A stretch of DNA of 64,000 nucleotides from CAVYHX01 sp963768415 (GTDB lineage: Bacteria > Pseudomonadota > Gammaproteobacteria > UBA9214): assembly GCA_963768415.1 (NCBI GenBank), contig CAVYHX010000005.1, positions 1-64,000 on the forward strand, written 5' to 3'. Position numbers and translations under genes: made by a program. The notes beneath the pieces were generated by a model, which was not told the DNA's origin, did not search any database, and saw nothing but the letters and a program-made list of their open reading frames with translations. Positions 35,491 through 44,443 of the stretch are shown one piece after another. Each line of letters begins with the position of its first letter. Within the stretch, counting starts at the first letter, position 1.

Positions 35491-37098
35491 ATGAGTGAAA
35501 ATACTGCAGACAAGCCACGCTTGCTGATCGTGGATGACTCCAAGGTTATCCGGGTCACAGCCCGTAAAATCCTGCGTGACCATTTCGAGACCACCGAGGC
35601 CGTGGATGGCGAGAATGCATGGGAAATCCTTTCAGGTGAGGAGACCTTTTCGATGGTTGTCACCGACCTGACCATGCCGAGGCTCGACGGATTCGGACTG
35701 CTTGAACGTATCCGCAATTCAACGCAACCACAGATAAGCAATCTCCCGGTCATTGTCATAACCGGCGCCAATGATTCCGACACTATCAAGGAACGTGCAC
35801 GCCAGGCCGGCGCGACCGATTTCATCGGCAAACCCTTCGATTCAGTTCATCTGCTGGCACGCACTCAGGCACATGCCAGTTCGCACTCCGCCGCCAGTAC
35901 GCTCGAGAAAGAAAAGGTTACCCTGGAAGAGAAATCCCTGATCGACCCGCTGACAGGGCTTGCCAATGAAACTGCGTTTATGGAACGCAGTTACCAGCAA
36001 CTGTCTTATGCAATCCGGCACGGCACCAGTCTGTCGATGTTCCGCCTCGAGATAGACGATTACGGTGACCTGTTTGCACAGTATGGAGACAATGTTTCCG
36101 AACTCGTCATCAAGGCGGTTACCATGGTATTGCAAGCTGCGATCCGCCAGGAAGACACGGCCGCGCGTATCGGTACTGCCCGGTTCGCATTGTTGCTGCC
36201 CGGCATGAACAACACCGGTATACGCGCTCTGGCAGAGCGCATTAACCGGGACATCAGTTCGCGCATTATCAGACACGAGGGGGCGAGGATCCGCGTAACA
36301 GTCAGCATCGGTATTGCCTCGCCGGATATCAGGCGCAACACGCGCTTCGAGGAATTACTCTCGATTGGCGACCAGCGCCTGGCCCATGCCATCTCCCAGG
36401 GCGGCAATCAGGTGGTATTCAAAGACCCCGAAATAATTTCCACACCGGGCAAAAAGGCAATCTTTACCAGCGACACGTCGATATTTGAAGAGGAAGACGC
36501 CAATCCGGTCGGTGTAAAACCGGCGCGCAAGCCTTTCGATATCGACGAGTTACTCAAGAACGGGGCGGAAATCGAGGAGGTGGAGGCATTCACCCCCGAG
36601 CCAACGATCGGCTATCTCGATCCTCCCGGGACTGCTGGACCCGGCAGCAAGGAAAGCGAGAAACCCCTGCCCACGCTGTTTGCCGGCCCGGTCCCTGACA
36701 TCGCAACCAGAATCGACGTGGCAGAACCGCGTCCGGATGTCTCCAGATCATCCAGCACAACCCGAATAACCGGATCAGCCGCTGAAAGCACGGGTATGGC
36801 GCGCACCTCCCCGGCCAGGAGTAACCCGCCTGCCGGCAGTCCCGGTGCCGGGAAGCCTGTGCCCGGGAGGCCCGTGCCCGGGAAGCCCGTGCCTGGGAAG
36901 CCCATGCCCGGGAAACCCGTAACCGCAGCACCTGCAGCCACAAAAAACGTGGCTGCCAAGCCACCACCCGGCGCCACCGACAGCACAGTCAGGCCGCGCG
37001 CGACACAGATCGAGAGCATCGAGGTCATACCCGACGAAGGCAGCGGTCTAATGCGCCTGATATTCACCCTGTTCACCCCCTGGAACTGGTTCAGATAA
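35491..37098 (+). CDS. Response regulator with degenerate GGDEF domain and proline-rich tail
   Basis: 535 residues: a receiver domain (1-125; phosphoacceptor Asp59 in VVTDLTMP, Lys in GKPFD), a GGDEF-type domain (about 145-310) whose active site reads RIGTARFALLLPG (227-239) instead of GGDEF, and a long disordered tail with five PGKPV-like repeats (about 454-478). The last 17 residues form an aromatic amphipathic end (RLIFTLFTPWNWFR). The Asp needed for diguanylate cyclase is missing, so it is probably a receptor or scaffold. Its membrane-facing tail is unusual. Confidence 0.8.
   Translation: MSENTADKPRLLIVDDSKVIRVTARKILRDHFETTEAVDGENAWEILSGEETFSMVVTDLTMPRLDGFGLLERIRNSTQPQISNLPVIVITGANDSDTIKERARQAGATDFIGKPFDSVHLLARTQAHASSHSAASTLEKEKVTLEEKSLIDPLTGLANETAFMERSYQQLSYAIRHGTSLSMFRLEIDDYGDLFAQYGDNVSELVIKAVTMVLQAAIRQEDTAARIGTARFALLLPGMNNTGIRALAERINRDISSRIIRHEGARIRVTVSIGIASPDIRRNTRFEELLSIGDQRLAHAISQGGNQVVFKDPEIISTPGKKAIFTSDTSIFEEEDANPVGVKPARKPFDIDELLKNGAEIEEVEAFTPEPTIGYLDPPGTAGPGSKESEKPLPTLFAGPVPDIATRIDVAEPRPDVSRSSSTTRITGSAAESTGMARTSPARSNPPAGSPGAGKPVPGRPVPGKPVPGKPMPGKPVTAAPAATKNVAAKPPPGATDSTVRPRATQIESIEVIPDEGSGLMRLIFTLFTPWNWFR
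36850..36924 (+). repeat. 15-bp coding tandem repeat, five units
   Basis: Units start at 36850, 36865, 36880, 36895 and 36910; the consensus is GGGAAGCCCGTGCCC and encodes G-K-P-V-P. In-frame expansion or contraction would change linker length by five residues at a time without a frameshift. Confidence 0.85.
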
Positions 37099-37260
37099 CA
37101 ACTCCGGTCGCAACAATCATTCGGTGATAATCCGTACCCGCCTGTTTGCAGCCGGCGGCAGGCATATGACACCTGCCGGTAACCCGCCTATTTGTAGGCG
37201 CGGCGCTTATACATAATAATACAGCCTGACGCAGCAGCCAGCAGGAGCGGATGTCACACC

Positions 37261-37743
37261 ATGCCTTCATTCGATATCGTTTCAGAGGTTGACGAGCATG
37301 AAGTCGCCAATGCAGTCGATCAGACCAATCGCGAGGTCGGCAACCGGTTTGACTTCAAGGGCAGTGATTCACGGGTTGAACTGAAAGAATCCACACTGAC
37401 CCTGCACAGCGACAACGAATTCCAGATCAAGCAGATTCTCGATATCCTGCACAAAAAAATGGCAAAAAGGGGTATCGATATCGCCGCATTATCTCAGGGA
37501 GACATCGTATCAAGCGGCAACAAGGCCAGCCTGGTGATCACCGTTTGCCAGGGGATAGACCAGGACATGGCCAGGAAAATCGTCAAGCTATCCAAGGAAA
37601 CGAAACTGAAAGTCCAGGCAAGTATTCAGGGCGACAAGGTGCGGATTACCGGTAAAAAACGCGATGACCTGCAAAATATCATAGCAATGCTGGATGACGC
37701 CAAACTGGGCCTGCCGCTACAATATACAAACTTCCGCGACTAG
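37261..37743 (+). CDS. yajQ: YajQ-family cyclic-di-GMP-binding protein
   Basis: 160 residues: MPSFDIVSEVDEHEVANAVDQ, RFDFKGSDSRVEL, QSIQGDKVRITGKKRDDLQ and LPLQYTNFRD at the C-terminus, an exact family pattern. In Xanthomonas and Pseudomonas, YajQ binds c-di-GMP and acts with a LysR regulator; in E. coli the role is unclear. An AGGAG ribosome site lies upstream. Placed among two degenerate c-di-GMP proteins in this window. Confidence 0.92.
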   Translation: MPSFDIVSEVDEHEVANAVDQTNREVGNRFDFKGSDSRVELKESTLTLHSDNEFQIKQILDILHKKMAKRGIDIAALSQGDIVSSGNKASLVITVCQGIDQDMARKIVKLSKETKLKVQASIQGDKVRITGKKRDDLQNIIAMLDDAKLGLPLQYTNFRD

Positions 37744-37907
37744 ACCGGCAGCGCATCGCCCGGGTGATATTTCCCGCCGCCGGGACCTGCGGGATGCGAC
37801 GCACCATGACGACGCATTACCGCCGGCAGCGGACAATATATTTCAGACTTGCCGCAAAGTGGACTAGAATATCGCCTTTCACACTTAACGCAGGCAAGAA
37901 CTCCATA

Positions 37908-38460
37908 ATGAATCAGCCAACAGAGTCCGGCAATGCGCATGCGGCCGCCAGAAAGAACAGCTATGACTATGATGAGTTGATTGCCTGTGGCCACGGAAAA
38001 ATATTCGGCCCGGGCAACGCCCAGCTGCCGCTGCCGAACATGCTGATGGTCGATCGAATTATCGAGATCAGCGAATCGGGGGGCAGCTACGGCAAGGGGC
38101 AACTTGTCGCCGAACTGGACATCAAACCCGAACTGTGGTTTTTTGGCTGCCACTTTGAAGGTGACCCGGTCATGCCGGGCTGTCTCGGTCTTGATGCAAT
38201 GTGGCAGCTGGTCGGTTTTTATCTCGGCTGGGTCGGCGCACCGGGGCGTGGACGGGCACTTGGCGCAGGTGAGGTAAAATTCACCGGTCAGGTAACTCCG
38301 AACAACCAGACTGGTCACTTACCGGATCAATATAAAACGCATTATTCAGCGCAAACTCAATATGGGAATTGCCGACGGCATTATGGAAATAGATGGCCGT
38401 GAGATATACACGGCCAGCAGCCTGCGCGTCGGCTTGTTTACTTCAACAGATAATTTTTAG
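37908..38460 (+). CDS. fabA: 3-hydroxydecanoyl-ACP dehydratase/isomerase FabA (one extra base)
   Basis: FabA makes the cis-3-decenoyl-ACP from which unsaturated fatty acids arise. Active-site His in FFGCHFEGDPVMPGCLGLD and Asp in CLGLDAMWQL are present. The first frame breaks after GEVKFTGQVTPNNQ; the next frame carries LVTYRINIKRIIQRKLNMG and RVGLFTSTDNF to a TAG at 38460. Removing one A at about 38310 (CAG[A]CTGG) gives 183 residues; the span is a multiple of three plus one. Together with fabB, which starts nine bases later, it forms the classical fabAB pair. Confidence 0.93.
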
Positions 38461-38469
38461 GAAACTATC

Positions 38470-39691
38470 ATGCGTCGTGTAGTTATTACAGGCATGGGCA
38501 TTGTATCAAGCCTCGGAAACAACAAGGAAACGGTACGCTCCGCGCTGCACGAGGGACGCTCCGGTATTGAATATATACCGGAGTACAAAGACCTGGGCTT
38601 TCGCAGCCACGTGGCAGGTACTATTGATATCGACATAGAGGAACTCGATCGACCGCAAACTGCGGCGTTTCATGGGCAACAGTGCGGCTTATAACTACAT
38701 TGCCATGAAAGAAGCCATCGAAGACTCCGGACTCGATGATGACATGGTATCCAGTGTTCGCACCGGCCTGATAGCCGGTTCCGGAGGCGCGTCAACGGAA
38801 AATGTCGCGCTGGCCGTCGATACACTGCGTGCCAAGGGGCTCAGAAAGGTCGGGCCGTATATGGTCCCGCGCACCATGTCGAGCACCAACTCGGCCTGCC
38901 TGGCGACACCGTTCAAGATCCTCGGTGTGAACTACTCCATCAGTTCGGCCTGCTCCACCAGCGCCCATTGCATCGGGAATGGCGCAGAATTGATCCAGTT
39001 CGGCAAGCAGGACATCATTTTTGCCGGTGGCGGCGAAGAACTGCACTGGACACTGACGCTGATGTTCGATGCCATGGGCGCACTGTCCTCGAAATACAAT
39101 GATTCCCCGCAGACCGCTTCACGGCCTTATGACGCAACCCGTGATGGCTTTGTCATCGCCGGCGGTGGCGGCATGGTGGTACTGGAAGAGCTGGAACATG
39201 CCCGGGCGCGCGGCGCGAAAATTTATGCCGAGCTGGTAGGTTATGGCGCCACCTCGGACGGTTATGACATGGTGCAACCCTCCGGCGAAGGTGCAACCCG
39301 CTGCATGCAGCAGGCGATGGCAACCATCGACGGGCCGGTGGACTATATCAATGCACATGGCACCAGCACACCGGTCGGTGATATACGCGAACTGGAAGCA
39401 GTGCGTAATGTATTCGGTGATGATATCCCGAGGATTAGCTCGACAAAATCGCTCTCCGGTCACTCACTGGGTGCCGCAGGTGTACATGAAGCAATCTATT
39501 CCCTGCTCATGATGCAGGGCGATTTTATCAGCGCATCCGCCAACATTACCGAACTGGATCCCGCCGGTGCGGATTTCCCGATTGTGCGTGAACGTATCGA
39601 CAATGCCGGCCTGAATACCGTCATGTCCAACAGCTTCGGCTTTGGTGGCACCAACGCAACCCTGATATTCAGGCGCTGGCAGGACAGCTAG
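38470..39691 (+). CDS. fabB: 3-oxoacyl-ACP synthase I FabB (one extra base)
   Basis: KAS I, elongating unsaturated fatty acids. Catalytic Cys in SISSACSTSAHCIG, the two His in NAHGTSTPVGD and SGHSLGAAG. The N-terminal frame (RRVVITGMGIVSSLGNN) runs to 38694, while the rest begins in another frame at ...LIDRKLRRFMGNSAAYN. Removing one base at about 38646 (GAACT[C]GATCGAC) yields 406 residues, identical in length to E. coli FabB; the span is a multiple of three plus one. Two broken genes in a row in an essential pathway point to sequence error. Confidence 0.94.
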
Positions 39692-39748
39692 CGCGCCCGG
39701 CCACTGCACCTGAAACTGCCCGGCAGCCAATGGCACGCCCCGGCAGTA

Positions 39749-40798
39749 CTATTCGTCAGTTCCGGACCTGCGTAACTGCCGCCAGCGCTCGAAGGTCGCG
39801 TATTTCCGGTAACCGCCGCTCAGGATGTAATCGAGCACATTGCGCAGGCGGTAAAACTGCACTACCGAATCGACCCGGATGATCTCGCGGCCGGCCGCGT
39901 CAAAAAAGATCAGTGTGGGCGTGTAAAACAGCCCCAGCTGCGCGGCCCACTTCCTGGCCGTCGTCCGTTCGCCTGCCGGGGTGATCACCGGGGTATCCGC
40001 CCAGATAGATAACTGGATACTTTCCATCTGCTTGATGCGCGCCCTGATCTCCGGTTCATTCAGCGGACTGGTGTGCAGGACATCGCAGGCATGGCAGTCG
40101 CCCTGTTCGAAGAACACCGCCAGCGGGCGCTCACCGGGCAACCGGCTGCGGTCCAGCATATAGGGGCCCGGCATAAAGAAGGACTCCTCACTCAAGTCAC
40201 CGGGTTCGAATATCAGCGGCACATCGGCGCGTGCCAGATAATCCCTGAAAGCTTCGTTTTTATAATGGCCGTCGGCAACGTACTCGAGCGCGGCACGAAA
40301 ACGGTACGGCGGGTAGTAACCCCGCAGGCGCAGGGCCTCTTGTCCCCCGGTGTCATAAAACACAACCGCAGGTGTAAAGTTGGTCTTCTCGTCAACAGCG
40401 AACCGGTTCTCCTCCCGTTCCCTGCCGGATATGTCGGTGACCGTGCGCTGCCCGTGAATATCGATACCGATGACGTTGAAGTGTTCAATCATATACTGCC
40501 GGATATCTTCCCTGGTCAGGTCATGCTCAAGGAATTGTCTGCAATAGGCGCAGTATTTCTGTCCGAAGTAGAGGATGATTCCTGCCTTCCCCTGCTCCCC
40601 GGCTTCTTTCAGTTCCTCGCGGAGATCCAGAAAACTGAGCTTGAACCAGTCCGGAAATTCAAGTGGTTCGGTCAGTGGCTGATCGTCAAACTGGGGAAAG
40701 TCCTCTTCCGGGTCCGCCGCCGCACCCGGCCTGGCGCCTGTGATGCATGCTGCCAGCAGCGCAATACGGACAATCGTGCGCAATATACGTCCGCGCAT
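39749..40798 (-). CDS. Periplasmic protein with two thioredoxin-like domains (CAYC and CHAC)
   Basis: 349 residues with an N-terminal signal peptide. The first thioredoxin-fold domain (about 50-175) has GQKYCAYCRQFLEHDL, similar to SoxW and DsbD-gamma-type reductases. The second domain (about 215-335) has EQGDCHACDVLHTSPL and YTPTLIFFDAAG with the cis-Pro. It could reduce or transfer disulfides on sulfur-oxidation or cytochrome-maturation proteins, but that is inference. It stands alone, convergent with fabB. Confidence 0.75.
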   Translation of the reverse strand: MRGRILRTIVRIALLAACITGARPGAAADPEEDFPQFDDQPLTEPLEFPDWFKLSFLDLREELKEAGEQGKAGIILYFGQKYCAYCRQFLEHDLTREDIRQYMIEHFNVIGIDIHGQRTVTDISGREREENRFAVDEKTNFTPAVVFYDTGGQEALRLRGYYPPYRFRAALEYVADGHYKNEAFRDYLARADVPLIFEPGDLSEESFFMPGPYMLDRSRLPGERPLAVFFEQGDCHACDVLHTSPLNEPEIRARIKQMESIQLSIWADTPVITPAGERTTARKWAAQLGLFYTPTLIFFDAAGREIIRVDSVVQFYRLRNVLDYILSGGYRKYATFERWRQLRRSGTDE

Positions 40799-41051
40799 GC
40801 CTCAGAAATCCCGCAACACATCAACGCCGGAGTAACCATACGGCACCTGTGGCAAATCAGGCATCAGACACTTATTCATAATAAACGATCAGTTGCACCC
40901 TTCATCGACGTTAACTGACAGCGAGCACACACCTTTCGGCCGCTGCCATACCATCTTATGGATCCTGCCCGGTGATGGCTATACATACCCGGTTAAAAGT
41001 CATTAGAATGTAACCGATGGTGATCAATACTTATTATTCTGTCCATAGCTG

Positions 41052-41447
41052 ATGGCGGGCATGCCCACATGGACGATCCTCGGCGGTGGCTATCAGTCCT
41101 ACCTGAAGGGCGACTACGCGGCAGCCTACGCGGAGTGGTTGCCACTGGCCGAGCTGGGCGATATCGAGGCCCAGTACAACCTCGGGGTGCTTTATGACGA
41201 AGGCGCCGGTGTAGCCCAGGACCTTGCCAGAGCGGCTCACTGGTATCACAAGGCCGCCGAACAGGGCTTCGTCGATGCACAAACCAACCTCGGCATCATG
41301 TATCTGCATGGCCAGGGTGTGGTCCGCGACCTCGAAAAAGCCGGCCACTGGTTCCAGCAGGCCGCCAGTAAAGGCGATGCGGACGCCGCGGCATACCTGC
41401 AAGAACTCACCCGTGAGACCGACGCCAGCCGCCAGGCGGAGGACTGA
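41052..41447 (+). CDS. Short Sel1-repeat protein
   Basis: 131 residues with three Sel1 repeats (LAELGDIEAQYNLGVLYDEG, AAEQGFVDAQTNLGIMYLHG, AASKGDADAAAYL). The N-terminus has a GDYAAAYAEWLPLAE start typical of this family, but no signal peptide is visible with the available start; an upstream signal may be missing. Nadir of evidence for function; probably a protein-interaction scaffold. Confidence 0.72.
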   Translation: MAGMPTWTILGGGYQSYLKGDYAAAYAEWLPLAELGDIEAQYNLGVLYDEGAGVAQDLARAAHWYHKAAEQGFVDAQTNLGIMYLHGQGVVRDLEKAGHWFQQAASKGDADAAAYLQELTRETDASRQAED

Positions 41448-41638
41448 GGCGCGTCCTGGCAGCCACGGCTGGCCTGGGCCTATCCCGTATCCCGGCCCGC
41501 AGCCCTTACCATTCCGTCAGCGACCGGCACCGATCTGCAATAAAGGCGAATGGTAACTAAATTATCAATATAATTCAGTACCTTGTAAAATTGCACCTGC
41601 ACCCCCATATTCAGGATGAAGACCTGAAAGAGACTGCG

Positions 41639-42712
41639 ATGACCGACACAACCCGGATACCGTTGGCGCCGATCCTGCCGGCACAGCCCTACCCCCTGCC
41701 CGGCAGTGTGCCCCAACCTGAATATGCGCCCGGCGAGCGTGACGCACTGATTGCTGAAATCAGGCAGTTGCTGAAAGACAAGGATGCCGTGCTGGTCGCA
41801 CATTACTACACCGACGAAGACCTGCAGATGATTGCCGACGAGACCGGTGGCACCGTCGCCGATTCGCTGGAGATGGCACGCTTCGGCAACCGGCACCCGG
41901 CCAGCACCCTGGTCGTCGCCGGCGTCCGCTTTATGGGGGAAACCGCCAAGATCCTGAATCCGGAGAAGCGCGTCCTCATGCCGACCCTGGAGGCCGAATG
42001 CTCGCTGGACCTGGGCTGCCCGGCGGAGCAGTTCATCCCCTTTTGCGATGCCCATCCGGACCGGACCGTGGTGGTGTATGCGAACACCAGCGCCGCGGTC
42101 AAGGCCCGGGCCGACTGGGTCGTGACGTCCAGCATCGCCGTGGATGTCGCCAGGCACCTCAAGGCAAAAGGCGAAAAGATTCTCTGGGCGCCGGACCGTC
42201 ATCTGGGTGATTATGTGCAGCGCACCACCGGCGCCGACATGCTGCTGTGGCAGGGCAGCTGCATTGTGCATGAGCGCTTCAAGGCCGGCGCCCTGCAAAA
42301 CCTGATAAAAAAATATCCGGATGCCGCCGTACTGGTACACCCGGAGTCACCCGAAGCCGTCATCGCCATGGCGGATGTGGTCGGCTCGACCACCCAGTTG
42401 ATCCGTGCGGCAAAACAACTCCCCAACAAGCGCTTCATCGTTGCTACCGACAACGGCATCTTCTACAAAATGAAACAGGCGGCACCCGACAAGACCTTCC
42501 TGGAGGCACCCTCCGCCGGTGAGGGCGCGACCTGCGAAAGTTGTGCCCACTGCCCCTGGATGGCCATGAACCACCTGCGCAACCTGGCCGAAGTGCTGAA
42601 AACCGGCACTAATGAAATTCATGTCCCCGAAGAAATCCGGGTCAAGGCGTTAAAGTCCACCCAGCGGATGGTCGATTTTGCCGCTGAAGGCATTGACGGG
42701 CATGGCGCCTGA
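41639..42712 (+). CDS. nadA: Quinolinate synthase NadA
   Basis: 357 residues from ATG 41639 (the frame is open upstream to a TTG at 41591). NadA condenses iminoaspartate with DHAP to quinolinate for NAD synthesis and needs a [4Fe-4S] cluster. The three ligand cysteines are in TLEAECSLDLGCP (about 119), LWQGSCIVHERF (about 206) and TCESCAHCPWMAMN (about 300). LVAHYYTDEDLQMIAD and VYANTSAAVKARADWVVTSS are family motifs. nadB is not adjacent. Confidence 0.95.
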   Translation: MTDTTRIPLAPILPAQPYPLPGSVPQPEYAPGERDALIAEIRQLLKDKDAVLVAHYYTDEDLQMIADETGGTVADSLEMARFGNRHPASTLVVAGVRFMGETAKILNPEKRVLMPTLEAECSLDLGCPAEQFIPFCDAHPDRTVVVYANTSAAVKARADWVVTSSIAVDVARHLKAKGEKILWAPDRHLGDYVQRTTGADMLLWQGSCIVHERFKAGALQNLIKKYPDAAVLVHPESPEAVIAMADVVGSTTQLIRAAKQLPNKRFIVATDNGIFYKMKQAAPDKTFLEAPSAGEGATCESCAHCPWMAMNHLRNLAEVLKTGTNEIHVPEEIRVKALKSTQRMVDFAAEGIDGHGA

Positions 42713-42772
42713 CGAATTCTAATTTATTCCCCGCAATACAGCTGGTCATCCGGCACACCGCTCACGCGCGAT

Positions 42773-42880
42773 GGACAGGATGTCCGAGTGCCGTGGAGCA
42801 CATGGATGTGCCAGAACGGCCGTCCCTGCGCTCCGCGACGATGTACATGGATGTACGAGTGCCGCGAGAGGCAGGATGCC
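42773..42880. repeat. Cluster of four NNNN-GGA-NNNN hairpins
   Basis: GGACAGGATGTCC (42773-42785), CACATGGATGTG (42799-42810), GTACATGGATGTAC (42843-42856) and GGCAGGATGCC (42870-42880). The arms differ but each has the same GGAT-type centre, suggesting a structured repeat or divergent copies of one short unit. Confidence 0.65.
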
Positions 42881-42910
42881 GAGAGCGGCGGTACCTACGT
42901 CCCTGTAGGC

Positions 42911-42938
42911 AAAATAAGCCCGCTCCGAAGAGCGGGCT
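42911..42938 (-). terminator. Rho-independent terminator of the binding-protein gene
   Basis: On the minus strand AGCCCGCTC, TTCG loop, GAGCGGGCT then TATTTT: a perfect 9-bp stem with T-rich tail, 26 bases past the stop of the gene at 42964. Confidence 0.88.
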
Positions 42939-42963
42939 CCCCCTTGCCAGACTGCCCGCGGGA

Positions 42964-44259
42964 TCAGGGCGTAAAGTTTTCAATAATGAAGTTGCCATCC
43001 CTGTCGAAGGAATAGCGCTCGCCCAGCTCAGTGCCGGTCAGCGCTGAGAACCCCCCGTCGATAAAGGCCTGCTGCGCATCACCCAGCAGGTAATCAACGA
43101 ACTTCCTGGCAAGCCTCCGGTGCCTGGCGTTCCTGGTTCTCACCAGGGCCACGGAGTAAACCACCGGCAGGTTGACCTCATCCGGCATCTGCGAACCACT
43201 TACCGCATCACCGGCATCCAGGGCGAACTGCAGCTCGGATACCCAGACCGGGCCCACGTCGGAAGTACCGGCAAGGATACGCTCCGGTGTTTCGACGTGG
43301 TGCACCCGGGTCTCGTGGGTACTGGACTTGTTCAGTATCGCGAACTCGCACAAACGCAGGGTACCGTCCGCTATGGACCCATGGTTCATGTAATGGCAGT
43401 TAGTGTTTTTGGACAGATCAAACTCGGTGGTGATGCCCTCCTCGATGGTACGGGTCTCGGCGGGTGAACCGGACTGCGGAGTGGCCACTAACGCCAGGGC
43501 CGCATCCAGGGCGCCGATTTCACCGAGCGTGCCATTTAGACGGGTAAACTCATCCATGCGCTGATACATGGCGTTGATGCCACGATGAATGCCCTCGTTG
43601 ATGTGGTCGACCTCCGAGACACGAATGGCCGGATCCAGCAGATCCAGGGTGGCGTCTATGATCACATTGTCATCCGTCGCTCCGGTGCCGATACCCTTGC
43701 TATTGGTGTCATCGGTCATCAGGGTCAGCTGGTTACGGATATAGGGAATCGCTTCTTTCACCCAGCCGCTTTGCCCCAGGTCGCGCATCAGGTTGAAATT
43801 GGTGCTGGTGAAGACATCGAAACTCACCTGGATGCTCGTCGGCAGGAAGTTACGGTCGTCTTCGTTACCCAGCAACATGCAGCCGCTCTTGATCTGATCG
43901 CGCTCCTGACCCGGAGGGATCAGCTCGATAAAGTAATCGGCGCCCTTCTGTTGCAGTCCTTCGTAGGTTCGCGGTTGATTACCAATGGCCGTGAGATCGA
44001 TTTTCCTTTCCCTTGCGGCACGGTATTCATTGAAGCCTCGCATGACTGCGGGCCACACGACCCACTGGTTGCCGGCCATGGCCAGGTTCAGATTGCTGGT
44101 CGCCGGATTACCGTGAAACTCCGTGGTGCGGTCTGCGGGCAACTCGGCGCAGTTACCGGTGAACTCGGGCAGACCACGGGCATCTGCACTGCTTGCGGCC
44201 GCCAGACAGCACAGGCCCGTGGCCAGCACTGAAAAACGTGTTTTGGTAATGTTGATCAT
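42964..44259 (-). CDS. Orphan periplasmic solute-binding protein
   Basis: 431 residues from ATG 44259, with a strong AGGAGG ten bases upstream. A cleavable signal peptide ends at SSADARG. The body looks like a type 2 periplasmic binding protein: NLAMAGNQWVVWPAVMRGFNE, the late VNLPVVYSVALVRTRNARHRRLARKFVDYLLGDAQQAF segment typical of ModA/AfuA-like proteins, and several cysteines. The ligand is unknown. No permease or ATPase is adjacent. It follows a PhnD-sensor two-component system on the same strand with an 11-bp-armed palindrome in between, so it is likely a target of that system. Confidence 0.7.
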   Translation of the reverse strand: MINITKTRFSVLATGLCCLAAASSADARGLPEFTGNCAELPADRTTEFHGNPATSNLNLAMAGNQWVVWPAVMRGFNEYRAARERKIDLTAIGNQPRTYEGLQQKGADYFIELIPPGQERDQIKSGCMLLGNEDDRNFLPTSIQVSFDVFTSTNFNLMRDLGQSGWVKEAIPYIRNQLTLMTDDTNSKGIGTGATDDNVIIDATLDLLDPAIRVSEVDHINEGIHRGINAMYQRMDEFTRLNGTLGEIGALDAALALVATPQSGSPAETRTIEEGITTEFDLSKNTNCHYMNHGSIADGTLRLCEFAILNKSSTHETRVHHVETPERILAGTSDVGPVWVSELQFALDAGDAVSGSQMPDEVNLPVVYSVALVRTRNARHRRLARKFVDYLLGDAQQAFIDGGFSALTGTELGERYSFDRDGNFIIENFTP

Positions 44260-44350
44260 TGTTATAGATCCTCCTCTGTCAGTAACAGGTTCCTGTGACG
44301 AGAAGTCTATTGTCTGCGGGATTCAGGATATAGCTGGTGTGTACCCGTGC

Positions 44351-44376
44351 TTGACCTAGGGATAACCCTAGGTCAA
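44351..44376. promoter_or_regulatory. Perfect palindrome, probable response-regulator operator
   Basis: TTGACCTAGGG, ATAA, CCCTAGGTCAA: two perfect 11-bp arms around a 4-base centre, 91 bases before the binding-protein start and 68 bases past the response-regulator stop. No T-tract follows, so it is more like an operator than a terminator. A TTGACC at its left end could also be part of a promoter. Confidence 0.7.
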
Positions 44377-44443
44377 ATGCAAAAAGGAACTGCGCACGAA
44401 GGGCTTCGGCGCCGGGACATTGTGAAAGCACTGCACCGGAAAT

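Larger units (their letters stand above)
42713..42963. other. Intergenic region with four short palindromes and a terminator
   Basis: Between nadA and the binding-protein gene (convergent). Four imperfect hairpins with a central GG or GGA lie in 42773-42880, and the terminator at 42911-42938 follows. No coding potential was seen. Confidence 0.6.

Noticed and set aside
35491..37098. Active diguanylate cyclase
   Set aside because: The GGDEF signature is replaced by GTARF, lacking the metal-binding and catalytic acidic residues.
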